64,000 bases of DNA from JBCBTJ01 sp039818665 (GTDB lineage Bacteria; Pseudomonadota; Alphaproteobacteria; Caulobacterales; Hyphomonadaceae), in NCBI GenBank assembly GCA_039818665.1, contig JBCBTJ010000007.1, forward strand, positions 13,559-77,558, in the 5' to 3' direction. Numbering within the stretch: position 1 is the stretch's first letter; every line of letters starts with the position of its first letter. Below the pieces are notes generated by a model. It saw nothing but the letters and a program-made list of their open reading frames with translations. It searched no databases and was not told the DNA's origin. Of this stretch, positions 51,848-61,164 are shown one piece after another. Made by a program: the position numbers and the translations under genes.

Positions 51848-52749
51848 TCGAGGTCCGGCTCGAAGGGCTTATGCGGATCGTCTAACAGATCATAAGCGAC
51901 GTAGTTCTTCAGCTGCTCGGTCACCGCGATAGAGTCGCCCTGCAGCTTCTCCGGCGGGATCAGCGGCCCAAACGCCATGTCGAATTTGGACCGGCGCTTG
52001 TTGAGCAGCTCGTGGAACAGGGTGATGTCGCGCAGCTCCGCGTTGAGATTGGCGAGCGTATAGTAGAGCCGAGAGTTCTTCGCCGAGACGTGCAGCGGGG
52101 CGATGGCGGCCTTTTGCTTGCGCGCCAGGCTCACCACGGTTGAAAACCAATCCTGTTCCGTCAGCTTGCCGTCGACCATCTTGGCGAGCTTGCCCGACGG
52201 GAAGATCACCACGCACTTCTCCTCGGCGAACGCTTCGCCCGCCCGCCGCAGCGTTTCACGCGTTTTCGCCGGCGTGCGCTTGTCGGTGACCCATTCCACC
52301 GGGATCAAGCATTCTTCAAAGAGGCGGTTGACCCGCAGCGCATCGGCGTTCGCGAAGAACACCACGTCTTTTCGGATCCGTGTCAGCGCGTCCCACACGG
52401 CGACGCCGTCGGCGAGCCCGGTCGGATGATTGGCGGCGACGATGACCCGCCCGCGCTCTGGCAGACGTTCAGGATGGTCGACGCGCAAGCGAATGTCCAA
52501 GCGTTCCTTCATGTATTGAAAGGAGTCCACGCCGGAGAGCGTCTTCAGATAGTCGGCCAACCGCCGCGCGCTGGCATAGCCGAGCATGTTGTAGAGAACC
52601 GGGCGCACGACCGGCCAGGTCCAGTGTTCGGCGAAGGACGGGCAGCGCTCTTCGATCAGCACATCCACGATGTGCGCGTCCCGCGCGGGCTCGGCCGGCA
52701 GGAACGCCGACGGGCGCGCGGGCGCGGTCGCGAGGGGCTTATCGGTCAT
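51844..52749 (-). CDS. PlsC-like lysophospholipid/GPAT acyltransferase family protein
   Basis: 301 residues. VIVAANHPTGLADG (NHPTGLAD, HX4D-type catalytic site) with downstream VVIFPSGKLAKM and the Pro-x-x-Gly-rich VEWVTDKRTPAKTR are LPLAT features. No clear membrane helices except a mild one near 85-95. Related proteins include the ornithine-lipid/hemolysin-like acyltransferases; acceptor unknown. Convergent with fcl (CTAG). Confidence 0.8.
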   Translation of the reverse strand: MTDKPLATAPARPSAFLPAEPARDAHIVDVLIEERCPSFAEHWTWPVVRPVLYNMLGYASARRLADYLKTLSGVDSFQYMKERLDIRLRVDHPERLPERGRVIVAANHPTGLADGVAVWDALTRIRKDVVFFANADALRVNRLFEECLIPVEWVTDKRTPAKTRETLRRAGEAFAEEKCVVIFPSGKLAKMVDGKLTEQDWFSTVVSLARKQKAAIAPLHVSAKNSRLYYTLANLNAELRDITLFHELLNKRRSKFDMAFGPLIPPEKLQGDSIAVTEQLKNYVAYDLLDDPHKPFEPDLD

Positions 52750-52976
52750 TCGGCGGGCCTTGCAATCCTCGGGCCTTTTGGGGATCAGCCAGGACTAACA
52801 CAGAATCGCTCAACCGCCGCAACCAACCGCTGTTTGAGACGCCGCGCGCGAAAAAACGCGCGTCTTCATCTTTCGGTGAGAAAGGCTTTACCAAGCCGCA
52901 AGACCAACCGGCGAAGATGCTTCCGACGAGAGACAGGGGCGGCGCGTTCCGCGGGCAAAATCAAGGCGACAAGCGT

Positions 52977-53423
52977 ATGAAAGTTCTTTGGGTCGAGGAT
53001 CACGAACCGGTTCGCGAAATGCTGGCGATCACCGCGGACAAAGCGGCGCGCAGCCGCGTGCCGGTCGACCTCGTGATCGCGCCGACCCTCGTGGCGGCTG
53101 AAGCGCGCTTGCGGCTGGAGCGGTTCGACCTTGTCATGCTCGACCTGCTGCTGCCGGACAGCCAAGACCCTGAAATGACCATCGCGCGGGTCGCCAATAT
53201 GGGCCGCCACCGTATCGCCGTGATCTCAGGCTCCGAGGCCCGCGACGACGCCGTCGCCAACGCCCGCCGTTGCGGCTGCAATATCGCGCCGGAAGCGATC
53301 GGCAAGGCGTCGGCCTCCTTCCATCGCTTCATTCAACGGCCTGAGCAATTCCTCGACTTCCTGCTCGGCTTCATGCCGGGCGAAGACGAGATCGAACCGC
53401 GCCGGCGCCGCTGCGCGGCCTGA
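52977..53423 (+). CDS. response-regulator receiver-domain protein
   Basis: 148 residues from the ATG at 52977 (MKVLWVEDHEP). Acidic pair Glu7/Asp8, phospho-acceptor Asp56 in LVMLDLLLPDSQ, then ISGSEARDDAV. The C-terminal switch lysine would be Lys in IGKASAS. Only a receiver domain, so output is by protein interaction; a C-terminal Arg-rich tail (PRRRRCAA) follows. Kinase partner not in the window. Confidence 0.78.
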   Translation: MKVLWVEDHEPVREMLAITADKAARSRVPVDLVIAPTLVAAEARLRLERFDLVMLDLLLPDSQDPEMTIARVANMGRHRIAVISGSEARDDAVANARRCGCNIAPEAIGKASASFHRFIQRPEQFLDFLLGFMPGEDEIEPRRRRCAA

Positions 53424-53489
53424 GCCGGCCGCTTGCCCCATCCTGTCGCGATCGGCTAAGCCGCCTCGACAGGCTGCGGGCGGACAGCG

Positions 53490-54104
53490 ATGAACGACCT
53501 TCTTGCTTTCCCCGCGACGACCGGGCTCATCTTGGCGAACCTTGTCGCAAGCCTTGCGGCGTTTCGGAGCCAGGGCTTTCTCAACCAAAACATCTTTCAC
53601 GTCGGCGCGATCCGGAGCCGGTGGGAGTATCACCGGCTGATCACCAGCGGATTCCTACACCTCAATACGCTCCACCTCGCCGTGAACATGATCACGCTGT
53701 ATTTCTTCGGACCGTATATCGAGCGCGTTCTGGGCGTCGGCGACTACTTGATCATCTATTTCACCGCCCTGCTCGGCGGCAATCTCTGGTCCCTTTTGGA
53801 GCACGCTAAACAGCCGAATTACGGGGCCCTCGGCGCCTCCGGGGCGGTGTCTGGCGTGGTGATCGCGTTTTGTTTGTTCGAACCCTTCGCCATGCTGGGC
53901 ATATTCTTCATCATCCCCATGCCCGCCATCGTCTTCGCCATCTTGTACATCGCCCTCAGCGCGTACCTCTCGACGCGGCCGAACACCGTCGTCGGCCATG
54001 ACGCGCATTTGGGCGGCGCGATCACCGGCGGCCTCGTCACCGTGTTTCTACATCCCGAAGCGTGGACAAGCTTCACAAGGGCGCTGTCGGAGCTCTTCAA
54101 CTGA
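53490..54104 (+). CDS. rhomboid-family intramembrane serine protease
   Basis: 204 residues, six helices. Catalytic Ser117 in GALGASGAVSG and His173 in GHDAHLGGA; HLAVNMITLYFFGPYIER is the conserved H-x3-N helix. Cleaves membrane proteins within the bilayer; substrates unknown. Its TGA overlaps the zapE ATG (TGATG), so the two are coupled. Confidence 0.9.
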   Translation: MNDLLAFPATTGLILANLVASLAAFRSQGFLNQNIFHVGAIRSRWEYHRLITSGFLHLNTLHLAVNMITLYFFGPYIERVLGVGDYLIIYFTALLGGNLWSLLEHAKQPNYGALGASGAVSGVVIAFCLFEPFAMLGIFFIIPMPAIVFAILYIALSAYLSTRPNTVVGHDAHLGGAITGGLVTVFLHPEAWTSFTRALSELFN

Positions 54105-55258
54105 TGGGGGCCGTGGCCGCCGCCTATCAAGACCGCCTCCAGGCCGGTCTGATCACACCCGATCCCGCTCAAGCCGACGCGGTGCGACAGCTGGATGAAC
54201 TGGCCGGCCGCCTGGGCCAAACCGGCGGCGGCTGGTTTTCGCGCCCCAAGCCGGCGCGCGGGCTCTATCTCTGGGGCGGCGTCGGGCGCGGCAAATCCAT
54301 GCTGATGGACCTCTTTTTCGACCACGCGCCGATCAAGCCCAAACGCCGGGTCCATTTTCACGCCTTCATGCAGGAAACCCACGACTTCCTCGCCTATTGG
54401 CGCGGCCTCGAGCCCCGAGCGCGCCGCAAGTCGCAATGGCGCGTGAAGGGCGCGGGCGAGGATCCGATCGAACCGGCCGCCGCTAAGGCCGCCGCCGGCG
54501 CGCGCCTTCTCTGCTTCGACGAGTTTCAAGTCACCCAGATCGCCGATGCGATGATCCTGAAACGCCTGTTCGAAGGCCTGTTCGCGCGAGGTGTGACGGT
54601 CGTCGCCACCTCGAACCGCCATCCTAAAGACCTCTACAAGGACGGTATCAACCGGCCCTTGTTCACGCCCTTCATCGATCTGCTCGAAGACCAATGCGAC
54701 GTGTTTGAACTCACCTCAGCCAAGGATTTTCGACTTGAACGCCTGAGCGAAGCCCCGGTCTGGCACACGCCCTTGAGCGCTGAGGCCGACGCGGCCATGG
54801 ACGCGGCCTGGAGCCGTCTGACGGTTTGCGCACAGGCCGAACCCGCCACGCTGCATCTCAAGGGCCGCGACCTCCGCGTGCCCGCCCAATGCGGCGACGT
54901 CGCCCGCTTCACATTTGACGACCTCTGCGCCAAGCCGCTCGGCCCGGCGGACTATCTTGCCATCGCTTCGGCCTACCAGACCGTGATGATCGACCGCGTG
55001 CCCACGCTCAGCCCGGAAAAGCGCAATGAAGCGGCGCGCTTTGTGACGCTGATCGACACGCTTTACGAGGCGAAGGTGAAATTGGTGGCGAGCGCGGCCG
55101 CCGAGCCGGAAGCGCTCTATCCCTCCGGCGACGGCAGTTTCGAGTTCCAACGCACGGCGAGCCGGCTGCACGAGATGCGCTCCGACGATTATATCGGCGC
55201 GGAACACGTCACCCTGATCGAACGGGCGGACAGCGCCGCCGCTCAAGCGGCTACATGA
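54104..55258 (+). CDS. zapE: ZapE/AFG1-family AAA ATPase
   Basis: 384 residues from the ATG at 54104 (overlapping the rhomboid TGA). P-loop LWGGVGRGKSMLMDL, Walker B LLCFDEFQV, then VTQIADAMILKRLFEGLF and VVATSNRHP as sensor. AFG1/LACE1 homologues act in cell division (ZapE) or proteostasis. Full length. The 3' end overlaps rpmE by 8 nt. Confidence 0.93.
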   Translation: MGAVAAAYQDRLQAGLITPDPAQADAVRQLDELAGRLGQTGGGWFSRPKPARGLYLWGGVGRGKSMLMDLFFDHAPIKPKRRVHFHAFMQETHDFLAYWRGLEPRARRKSQWRVKGAGEDPIEPAAAKAAAGARLLCFDEFQVTQIADAMILKRLFEGLFARGVTVVATSNRHPKDLYKDGINRPLFTPFIDLLEDQCDVFELTSAKDFRLERLSEAPVWHTPLSAEADAAMDAAWSRLTVCAQAEPATLHLKGRDLRVPAQCGDVARFTFDDLCAKPLGPADYLAIASAYQTVMIDRVPTLSPEKRNEAARFVTLIDTLYEAKVKLVASAAAEPEALYPSGDGSFEFQRTASRLHEMRSDDYIGAEHVTLIERADSAAAQAAT

Positions 55259-55466
55259 AGCCCTTGAACTTGTCCTTGAATTTGGAGACACGGCCGCGGT
55301 CCATCGCACCCTGCTGGCCGCCAGTCCAAGCCGGATGCGTCGTCGGGTCGATGTCGAGGATGAGGCGATCGCCCTCCTTGCCGTAGGTCGAGCGGGTCTG
55401 GTACTCGGTCCCGTCCGTCATCACCACGGTGATCATGTGATAGTCGGGATGTCCTTCGGCTTTCAT
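55251..55466 (-). CDS. rpmE: 50S ribosomal protein L31
   Basis: 71 residues, MKAEGHPDYHMITVVMTDG and HPAWTGGQQ...DRGRVSKFKDKF typical of L31 type A. The CxxC zinc ribbon is absent, so this is the zinc-independent form. Likely the sole L31 in this region; a zinc-dependent paralogue is not visible. GCGGGCTTC... upstream matches no regulator. Convergent with zapE by 8 nt. Confidence 0.95.
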   Translation of the reverse strand: MKAEGHPDYHMITVVMTDGTEYQTRSTYGKEGDRLILDIDPTTHPAWTGGQQGAMDRGRVSKFKDKFKGFM

Positions 55467-55560
55467 CGCGGGCTTCCTAGATACGGGGTTGGGCGAACAC
55501 GCCCTGAAATCGAAGCAGGCCGCTTACCGGAAACAGGGTCGCGGCGCAAGGGGTCGCGGC

Positions 55561-57390
55561 ATGGCGGACGATGGCAGGCGGATCGAGGAGGACCGGCGCG
55601 AAGCGGGCGGCGGCGCGGCCGGCTCCGACCGCCCCAAGGCCCGCTCGCTCAAACCGCTCGCGATTCTATGGCCCTATGCGAAACGCCGCCCCGCCACCAT
55701 GGCGACCGTCGCGGTGTTCCTGCTGGCCGGGGCGGCGATCGCGCTCGCCATTCCCTATATGCTCGGCGGCGCTGTGGATTCAGGCTTCGGCCGGGGTCTC
55801 GGCGAACGGGAACTGCTGGACACGATCGACGCGAACTTCCTGCCCATCGTCGTCGCGGCTATCGCCATGGGCGCCATTTCGGCGATCCGCTTCTATGTCG
55901 TCTCGCGGTTCGGCGAACGCATCGCCGCCGATCTGCGCAACGACCTTTACGCCCGGCTCCTGACCCTCTCGCCGCGCTTTCACATGAAAATGCGCTCCGG
56001 CGAGGCCGTCTCACGCCTCACAGCGGATGTCTCCCTCATCGAGACATTCCTCGGCTCGTCGGCCTCGCTCGGCGTGCGGACGCTGCTCAACACGCTCGGC
56101 GCCTTCATCATGATGTTCGTCATCAATTGGCGATTCGGGCTTCTGCTCGTCGGAATCCTCGCCGTCGCCCTCCTGCCGGTGATGCTGGTCGGGCGCGTGA
56201 TCCGGCGCTTGTCGACCGAGACGCAGTCGAAACTCTCCGACGCCGGCGCGGAGGCGGCCGAGGCGCTCGACGCCGTGGAATTGGTCCAGGCCTATGGCCG
56301 CGAACCCCAGCGCTATGGCGCGTTCAACCGCGCCGTCGAAGCGACTTTCCAAGCCGCCATGGCGCGCAACCGCGTGCGCGCGGTGATGATCGTGCTGGTC
56401 TCGATCCTCTTCTTCGGCGGCGTCGTTGGCATCCTCTGGCTCGGCGCGCGGACGGTGACCACCGGCGGCATGAGCCCCGGAGAATTCGCCAGCATGGTCC
56501 TCTATGCATCTTTCGCCGGCTCCGGCATCGGCATGCTTGCAGAGGTGTACGGCGAAGTCATGCGTGCGGCCGGCGCCGCCGACCGGGCGTCCGAGGTCTT
56601 CGCTCACGAGCCTGAGATCGAAGCGCCGGCGGCGGCGATCGCCCTGCCCCGGCCCTCGAAGGGCGCCCTCGCCTTCGACCAGGTCACCTTCGCCTATAAC
56701 GACCACGACGCGCCCGCGCTCGATCACTTCTCACTCGATGTCGCGCCCGGTGAATTCGTCGCCCTGGTCGGCCCGTCCGGCGCTGGCAAATCCACCGTGT
56801 TCCGGCTGGCGCTTCGGCTTTTCGATCCGAACGCCGGTCACGTGCGCCTCGACGGGATCTCCGCGACGGACTGCGACCCGGCCGACTGGCGCGCGCGCTT
56901 CGCCTATGCGCCGCAGGAATCGACCCTCTTCACCGGAACTGCGCGGGACAACATCGCTTTCGGCGCCGACGGCGCGACCGACGCCGCGCTCATCGACGCG
57001 GCCCGGCGCTCAGAAGCCTGGGGCTTTCTGGACGAAAAAGGCGGGTTGGGCGCGCCGCTCGGCTCAAAGGGGCGCGCGCTCTCGGGCGGGCAGCGCCAGC
57101 GGGTCGCCCTCGCCCGCGCCCTGGTCCGCGACGCGCCGGTCCTGCTCTTGGACGAGGCCACCAGCGCGCTCGACTCTGAAAGCGAAGCGCTGGTCCAAAA
57201 AGCGCTCGAGGCCGCCGCGTCGGGCCGGACGACCCTGGCCATCGCCCACCGCCTCTCCACCATTCGCAAGGCCGACCGGATCGTCGTCATGGATGAAGGC
57301 CGCGTCGTCGAGGAAGGCACGCACGACGCACTGGTCGCAAAAGGCGGGTTGTACGCCCGCCTCGCCGAAATCCAGTTCGAGCCCGCCTAA
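55561..57390 (+). CDS. ABC transporter, fused permease and ATPase (MsbA/ABCB-like)
   Basis: 609 residues from the ATG at 55561. Six helices (about 40-340) including LKPLAILWPYAKRRPATMAT and MSPGEFASMVLYASFAGSG, followed by an NBD: Walker A GPSGAGKST, signature LSGGQRQRVALARALV, Walker B VLLLDEATSALDSES, H-loop IAHRLSTIR. Exporter of lipid, peptide or drug; no partner protein nearby. Longer frame to 55489 lacks support. Confidence 0.92.
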   Translation: MADDGRRIEEDRREAGGGAAGSDRPKARSLKPLAILWPYAKRRPATMATVAVFLLAGAAIALAIPYMLGGAVDSGFGRGLGERELLDTIDANFLPIVVAAIAMGAISAIRFYVVSRFGERIAADLRNDLYARLLTLSPRFHMKMRSGEAVSRLTADVSLIETFLGSSASLGVRTLLNTLGAFIMMFVINWRFGLLLVGILAVALLPVMLVGRVIRRLSTETQSKLSDAGAEAAEALDAVELVQAYGREPQRYGAFNRAVEATFQAAMARNRVRAVMIVLVSILFFGGVVGILWLGARTVTTGGMSPGEFASMVLYASFAGSGIGMLAEVYGEVMRAAGAADRASEVFAHEPEIEAPAAAIALPRPSKGALAFDQVTFAYNDHDAPALDHFSLDVAPGEFVALVGPSGAGKSTVFRLALRLFDPNAGHVRLDGISATDCDPADWRARFAYAPQESTLFTGTARDNIAFGADGATDAALIDAARRSEAWGFLDEKGGLGAPLGSKGRALSGGQRQRVALARALVRDAPVLLLDEATSALDSESEALVQKALEAAASGRTTLAIAHRLSTIRKADRIVVMDEGRVVEEGTHDALVAKGGLYARLAEIQFEPA

Positions 57391-57393
57391 GCC

Positions 57394-57783
57394 CTAGCGG
57401 CTCACCACAGCGTCGGCCTCGATCTCGACGACCCAGTCCTCGCGCAGCAGCGCCGAGACCTCGACAAAGGTGCAGACCGGCTTGATCTCGCCGAACACTT
57501 CGCCATGCGCCCGGCCGACCTCTTCCCAGACCGACGCGTCGGTCAGATAGACCCGCGTTCGGATGACGTCCTGCAGCCCGCCGCCAGCCTCGGCAATGGC
57601 GGCCTCGATAATGTCTAGGCAGCGCTTGGCCTGGCCGTAGGGATCCCGCGGCGCGGCGGTCGAGCCGTCTTCGGCGATCGGGCCGGTCCCCGCGACGGCG
57701 ATTGTATCGCCGATCCGCACGGCGCGCGAAAAGCCAATCGGCGCCTCGTAAGGCGAGCCTGAGGAAACGGTCCGTCGCGCCAT
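57394..57783 (-). CDS. RidA/YjgF/Rid-family enamine deaminase-like protein
   Basis: 129 residues from the ATG at 57783. TVSSGSPYEAPIGFSRAVRIGD and ASRVYLT... -type segment IRTRVYLTDASVWEEV, ending VEIEADAVVSR; the usual catalytic Arg is in IRTRVYLTD. Rid proteins remove reactive enamine/imine intermediates. Downstream of the suhB-like gene by 2 nt, hence cotranscribed with it and efp. Confidence 0.88.
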   Translation of the reverse strand: MARRTVSSGSPYEAPIGFSRAVRIGDTIAVAGTGPIAEDGSTAAPRDPYGQAKRCLDIIEAAIAEAGGGLQDVIRTRVYLTDASVWEEVGRAHGEVFGEIKPVCTFVEVSALLREDWVVEIEADAVVSR

Positions 57784-57785
57784 GG

Positions 57786-58610
57786 TCACGTCCCGTCCGG
57801 CTGGGGCGCGAAAGCCTTCGCCTTACGCAACCTGGCGACCAGGGCTGATTGGATGTCTATGTTACCCGCCGCCACGTCGCCGGTCGTTAGAACGTCCCCG
57901 CCGGCGATCTCATCGGCGACGCCGCCCGCCTCGCGCACGAGAACGATCCCGGCGGCGATGTCCCAAGACTTCAGGCCCCGCTCCCAAAATCCGTCGAACC
58001 GGCCGGCGGCCACGTAAGCGAGGTCGAGCGCCGCCGATCCATACCGCCGAATGCCGGCGACCACGGGCGTCAGCGCGGCGAGCTCGCCCCAAAAAGCCTG
58101 ATGGGCCTCCTCGGCGTGGCCATGCCAAGGCGTGCCTGTGGCGATGACGGCCTCAGACATTTTCCGCCGCGCCGCGACCCGCAGTTTGCGGTTCTCAAGC
58201 CAGGCGCCGCGGCCAGTCTCAGCCCAGAAAATCTCGTTCTTCGCAACATCGTAGACGACGCCCGCAAACAGCTTCCCTTCCCGCTCCAGGCCGATCGACA
58301 CCGCATAGTGCGGCTGGCCGTGAAGGAAGTTCAGCGTGCCGTCCAGCGGGTCGACGATGAACCGGTTGGTGCGGTCGGTCCCTTCGACCACGCCACGCTC
58401 TTCCAAAACGAAGCCATAGCCTGGGCGGGCCTTCGTCAGAGACTCGTAAATGATCTCTTCGGCCTGGTGATCGGCGTTGGAGACATAGTCCGCCGGGCCT
58501 TTTTTGGAGACTTGGAGGTTTTCGACCTCGCCGAAATCGCGCGCGAGCGAGCGGCCGGCGGCGCGCGCCGCCTTGATCATGACGGTTCCAACGGCGGAGG
58601 GCTGTGACAT
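57786..58610 (-). CDS. suhB: inositol monophosphatase family protein (SuhB-like)
   Basis: 274 residues. Metal motifs: ADHQAEEIIYE, VLEERG, DPLDGTLNFLHG (Asp-x2-Asp) and WDIAAGIVLVREAGG. SuhB also acts in rRNA antitermination in enterobacteria. Gene order efp-suhB-ridA with gaps of 9 and 2 nt indicates one transcript. The second IMPase-family gene of the window is hisN-like (11071). Confidence 0.88.
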   Translation of the reverse strand: MSQPSAVGTVMIKAARAAGRSLARDFGEVENLQVSKKGPADYVSNADHQAEEIIYESLTKARPGYGFVLEERGVVEGTDRTNRFIVDPLDGTLNFLHGQPHYAVSIGLEREGKLFAGVVYDVAKNEIFWAETGRGAWLENRKLRVAARRKMSEAVIATGTPWHGHAEEAHQAFWGELAALTPVVAGIRRYGSAALDLAYVAAGRFDGFWERGLKSWDIAAGIVLVREAGGVADEIAGGDVLTTGDVAAGNIDIQSALVARLRKAKAFAPQPDGT

Positions 58611-58619
58611 GGGGGCGGC

Positions 58620-59189
58620 CTAGTCGGCGCGGCGGAGATAAGTGCTGTCGGCGGTCTGCACGACGATCTTCTCGCCGACGCCGACAAAGGGCGGCACCAT
58701 CACCCGCACGCCGTTCGTGCAGGTGGCGGGCTTGAACGAGTTCGCCGCGGTCTGGCCCTTCACCACCGGCTCAGTGTCCTCCACCTCGATCGTCACCTGC
58801 TCCGGCACCGTCAGGCCGAGGGGCGTTTCTTCGAAAAACTCGATAACGACCTTCATGCCTTCCTGCAGAAAGACCGCCTGGTCGCCGACCCAGTCCTTCT
58901 GCAGCTCGATCTGCTCATAGGTCTCGTCGTCCATGAAGGTGAACGCATCGCCGCCGTCGAACAGATACTGATAATCCTTCTGCTCCAAGCGCACGCGTTC
59001 GACTTTGTCAGAGGAGCGGAAACGCTCGTTCAGCTTGCGTCCGTCGACAATGTTCTTGAGCTCGACCTGGGCGAAGGCGCCGCCCTTGCCGGGCTTCACA
59101 TGATTGGTCTTAACCGCCACCCAAAGCGCGCCATCGTCGAGTTGGAGCACGTTTCCAGGGCGGATTTCATTGCCGTTGATCTTGGGCAT
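58620..59189 (-). CDS. efp: elongation factor P
   Basis: Relieves ribosome stalling at proline runs. 189 residues; KOW-like domain I with the modification loop VKPGKGGAFAQ (Lys35), domains II and III OB-fold: QVTIEVEDTEPVVKGQT... and PFVGVGEKIVVQTADSTY at the end. Modification enzymes (EpmA/EarP) are not in the window. First gene of the efp-suhB-ridA transcript. Confidence 0.97.
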   Translation of the reverse strand: MPKINGNEIRPGNVLQLDDGALWVAVKTNHVKPGKGGAFAQVELKNIVDGRKLNERFRSSDKVERVRLEQKDYQYLFDGGDAFTFMDDETYEQIELQKDWVGDQAVFLQEGMKVVIEFFEETPLGLTVPEQVTIEVEDTEPVVKGQTAANSFKPATCTNGVRVMVPPFVGVGEKIVVQTADSTYLRRAD

Positions 59190-59317
59190 CGGAGGTCCTT
59201 TGAGGGAATTGCGCGCCGGTTAGACCTGCGGGCGGCGCGGGTCAAGGCGCGGCGGCTCGACAGAACCGGCGATTGAGCGCACACTCGGTCAAAATAAACG
59301 AAGGACAGGGGACGGTG

Positions 59318-59632
59318 ATGGAAGGATTGTTTTCGCGGTTTTTAAGCTTCGACAAGTTGATCGGCGCCAGCCTGATCAAAATCATATACTATGCCGGGCT
59401 CGTCTTAATCGCAGTTTGGGTCTTATTCTTCATGTTCACGTCCCTGGGACGGATCGGCAATGCGCCGCTCAGCGCGCTCGGCGGATTTCTCCTCGGACCC
59501 GTCTTCGGCGCCTTCGTGCTCTTGGTCTGGCGCTTCATGTGCGAGCTATATCTGCTCTTCTTCCGCATGAGCGAGGACATCCACGAACTGAAAGCTGCGA
59601 TGACGAAGGACGACGCGAAGCCGGACGCATAG
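59318..59632 (+). CDS. DUF4282 membrane protein
   Basis: 104 residues from the ATG at 59318. Two helices (about 20-45 and 55-80: GAFVLLVWRFMCELYLLFFR) with an amphipathic N-terminus FSRFLSFDKLIGASLIK; DUF4282 family. Function unknown. Divergent from efp. Confidence 0.78.
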   Translation: MEGLFSRFLSFDKLIGASLIKIIYYAGLVLIAVWVLFFMFTSLGRIGNAPLSALGGFLLGPVFGAFVLLVWRFMCELYLLFFRMSEDIHELKAAMTKDDAKPDA

Positions 59633-59640
59633 CGCGCGGG

Positions 59641-60078
59641 CTAGGGTCGCCGGATCGGCTGGCGCGCCCGCATCAGCTTGTAGAGCCCCTGTCCGCGCGC
59701 GCAGACCGAGCCGCGCCAGCGCATCTCGGCCGAGGCTGCGATATGGTCGTCCGCCTCTTCGCCGAGCGCGACCTCGGCCTCGATCCAGCGATTGCCGGGC
59801 GTGAGATTGTCGAAGCTCACCTCAAGCGAGACGGTGACGAGGCTGCGGCGAGTTTGATCAGCGATGGTCTGCGCCATGATCGAGTCGAGGAAGGTGGTGA
59901 TCATGCCGCCATGGGCGAAGCCGACGCCATTGCAGTGGCGGCGTTCGAACAGGAAGCCGTAGCGATTGAGGTCTTGAGCCACGGCGCGATAGATCGGCCC
60001 ATTGGTCTCGATGAACGGCCCGCGCGGCGGCAGGGGCTTGTACCCTCTGGGAACAGATGATCCGTGCGCTACAGGCAT
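59641..60078 (-). CDS. PaaI-family hotdog thioesterase
   Basis: 145 residues, single hotdog fold: GFLFERRHCNGVGFAHGGMITTFLD (Asn-x-x-Gly-x-x-His-Gly-Gly core) and SLVTVSLEVSFDNLTPGNR. Cleaves acyl-CoA or acyl-ACP. Located in the same minus-strand run as the SDR, ACP and LbetaH genes below, so its substrate may be an acyl-ACP. Confidence 0.85.
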   Translation of the reverse strand: MPVAHGSSVPRGYKPLPPRGPFIETNGPIYRAVAQDLNRYGFLFERRHCNGVGFAHGGMITTFLDSIMAQTIADQTRRSLVTVSLEVSFDNLTPGNRWIEAEVALGEEADDHIAASAEMRWRGSVCARGQGLYKLMRARQPIRRP

Positions 60079-60105
60079 GCCGCCTCGTTTCAGGCCGCCC
60101 GGGCC

Positions 60106-60810
60106 TCAAACCCCTCCGAGATAAAGCGTTTGTCCCGTCACGAAGTCCGACTCCGGACGGATGAAAAAGTCGATCACATTGAGCACGTCGCGCATCTCGC
60201 CATAGCGGGCGATCGCCTGGCGCGCGATGAGGGCCTCCATCTTGGCCTCCGGCACGGAACCGACGAGATCGGTCGGCACCGGCGTCGGCCCGACCGCGTT
60301 CACCGTGACGCCCAGCCCCGCGACTTCCCGGGCCAGCACTTCAGTCAGCGAGACGACGGCCGCTTTCGAGGCCGCATAGGCCGCCTCGCCTTCGAGTTTC
60401 AGCGGCGTCGCCACCGTGGCGAAATTGACGATGCGGCCATACTTGCCGCGCCCCATCAGCTTGGCGGCCTCGCGGCAGAACAGGAACGTCCCGAAGACAT
60501 TGGTCTGAAAAATCCGCTCGACGGTCTTTGAGGGCGTCAGCAACGCGTGGTTCATGCTGGCGATGCCGGCATTGTTCAACAGCACGTCGAGCTTGCCGAA
60601 CTCCTTGGCCACCGCGCGCATCATCGAAACGACGCCGCGCTCATCGGCCACGTCGAGCTCGAAATGGCGATAATCGGCGTGGTCGAGATCGCTGCCGCCG
60701 CGCGAACAGCCGGCGACCACCCAGCCCTCCGCCAGATAATGCTCGGCCAAAAAGCGCCCGATGCCCTTCCGGGCGCCGGTCACCACCATGATTTGGCGCG
60801 TCTCGCTCAT
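60106..60810 (-). CDS. short-chain dehydrogenase/reductase (FabG-like)
   Basis: 234 residues. TGARKGIGRFLAEHYL NAD(P) loop; NNAGIASMNHAL; catalytic AYAASKAAVVSLTEV (Tyr-x3-Lys); VNAVGPTPVPTDL. Likely reduces a 3-oxoacyl group on the ACP encoded directly upstream, whose stop overlaps its start by 4 nt. Confidence 0.88.
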   Translation of the reverse strand: MSETRQIMVVTGARKGIGRFLAEHYLAEGWVVAGCSRGGSDLDHADYRHFELDVADERGVVSMMRAVAKEFGKLDVLLNNAGIASMNHALLTPSKTVERIFQTNVFGTFLFCREAAKLMGRGKYGRIVNFATVATPLKLEGEAAYAASKAAVVSLTEVLAREVAGLGVTVNAVGPTPVPTDLVGSVPEAKMEALIARQAIARYGEMRDVLNVIDFFIRPESDFVTGQTLYLGGV

Positions 60811-61124
60811 TCGGCCGCGACGCCTTCGGCGACTTCGAGCGCGTAATCGGCGAGCGCGCCGATGGACCGATAGGGCGAGCGCTTGCGCGACATGGCCGCT
60901 TCGCTCGCCAGCACCAGCTCCTCGCCGGTCTCGTCCAGGATGTTCTGCTCGACGATCATCACGAAATTCACGAGGTCGAGCGAGTCGAAGGGCGCGTCTT
61001 CGCCGAAGACCAGCACCGCCTCGCCCTTCTCCAACCGGCGCTCCTCAGCCAGTTGCGGGTTCAACTCGTCGACCGCGTTGTAGATCGCGGTCAGCACGGC
61101 CGCTCTTTCCAGCTTGGTTCCCAT
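60807..61124 (-). CDS. acyl carrier protein
   Basis: 105 residues from the ATG at 61124. Phosphopantetheine Ser48 in PFDSLDLVNFVM, preceded by an acidic helix; longer than FabD-type ACP because of N- and C-terminal extensions. Paired with an SDR (4-nt overlap) and close to the thioesterase and a hexapeptide acyltransferase, it is probably dedicated to a secondary product or surface acylation rather than bulk fatty acid synthesis. Confidence 0.86.
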   Translation of the reverse strand: MGTKLERAAVLTAIYNAVDELNPQLAEERRLEKGEAVLVFGEDAPFDSLDLVNFVMIVEQNILDETGEELVLASEAAMSRKRSPYRSIGALADYALEVAEGVAAE

Positions 61125-61164
61125 GATCTCGTCTCCGGTGGTTTTGGCGCGCGGCGTCGCGGGC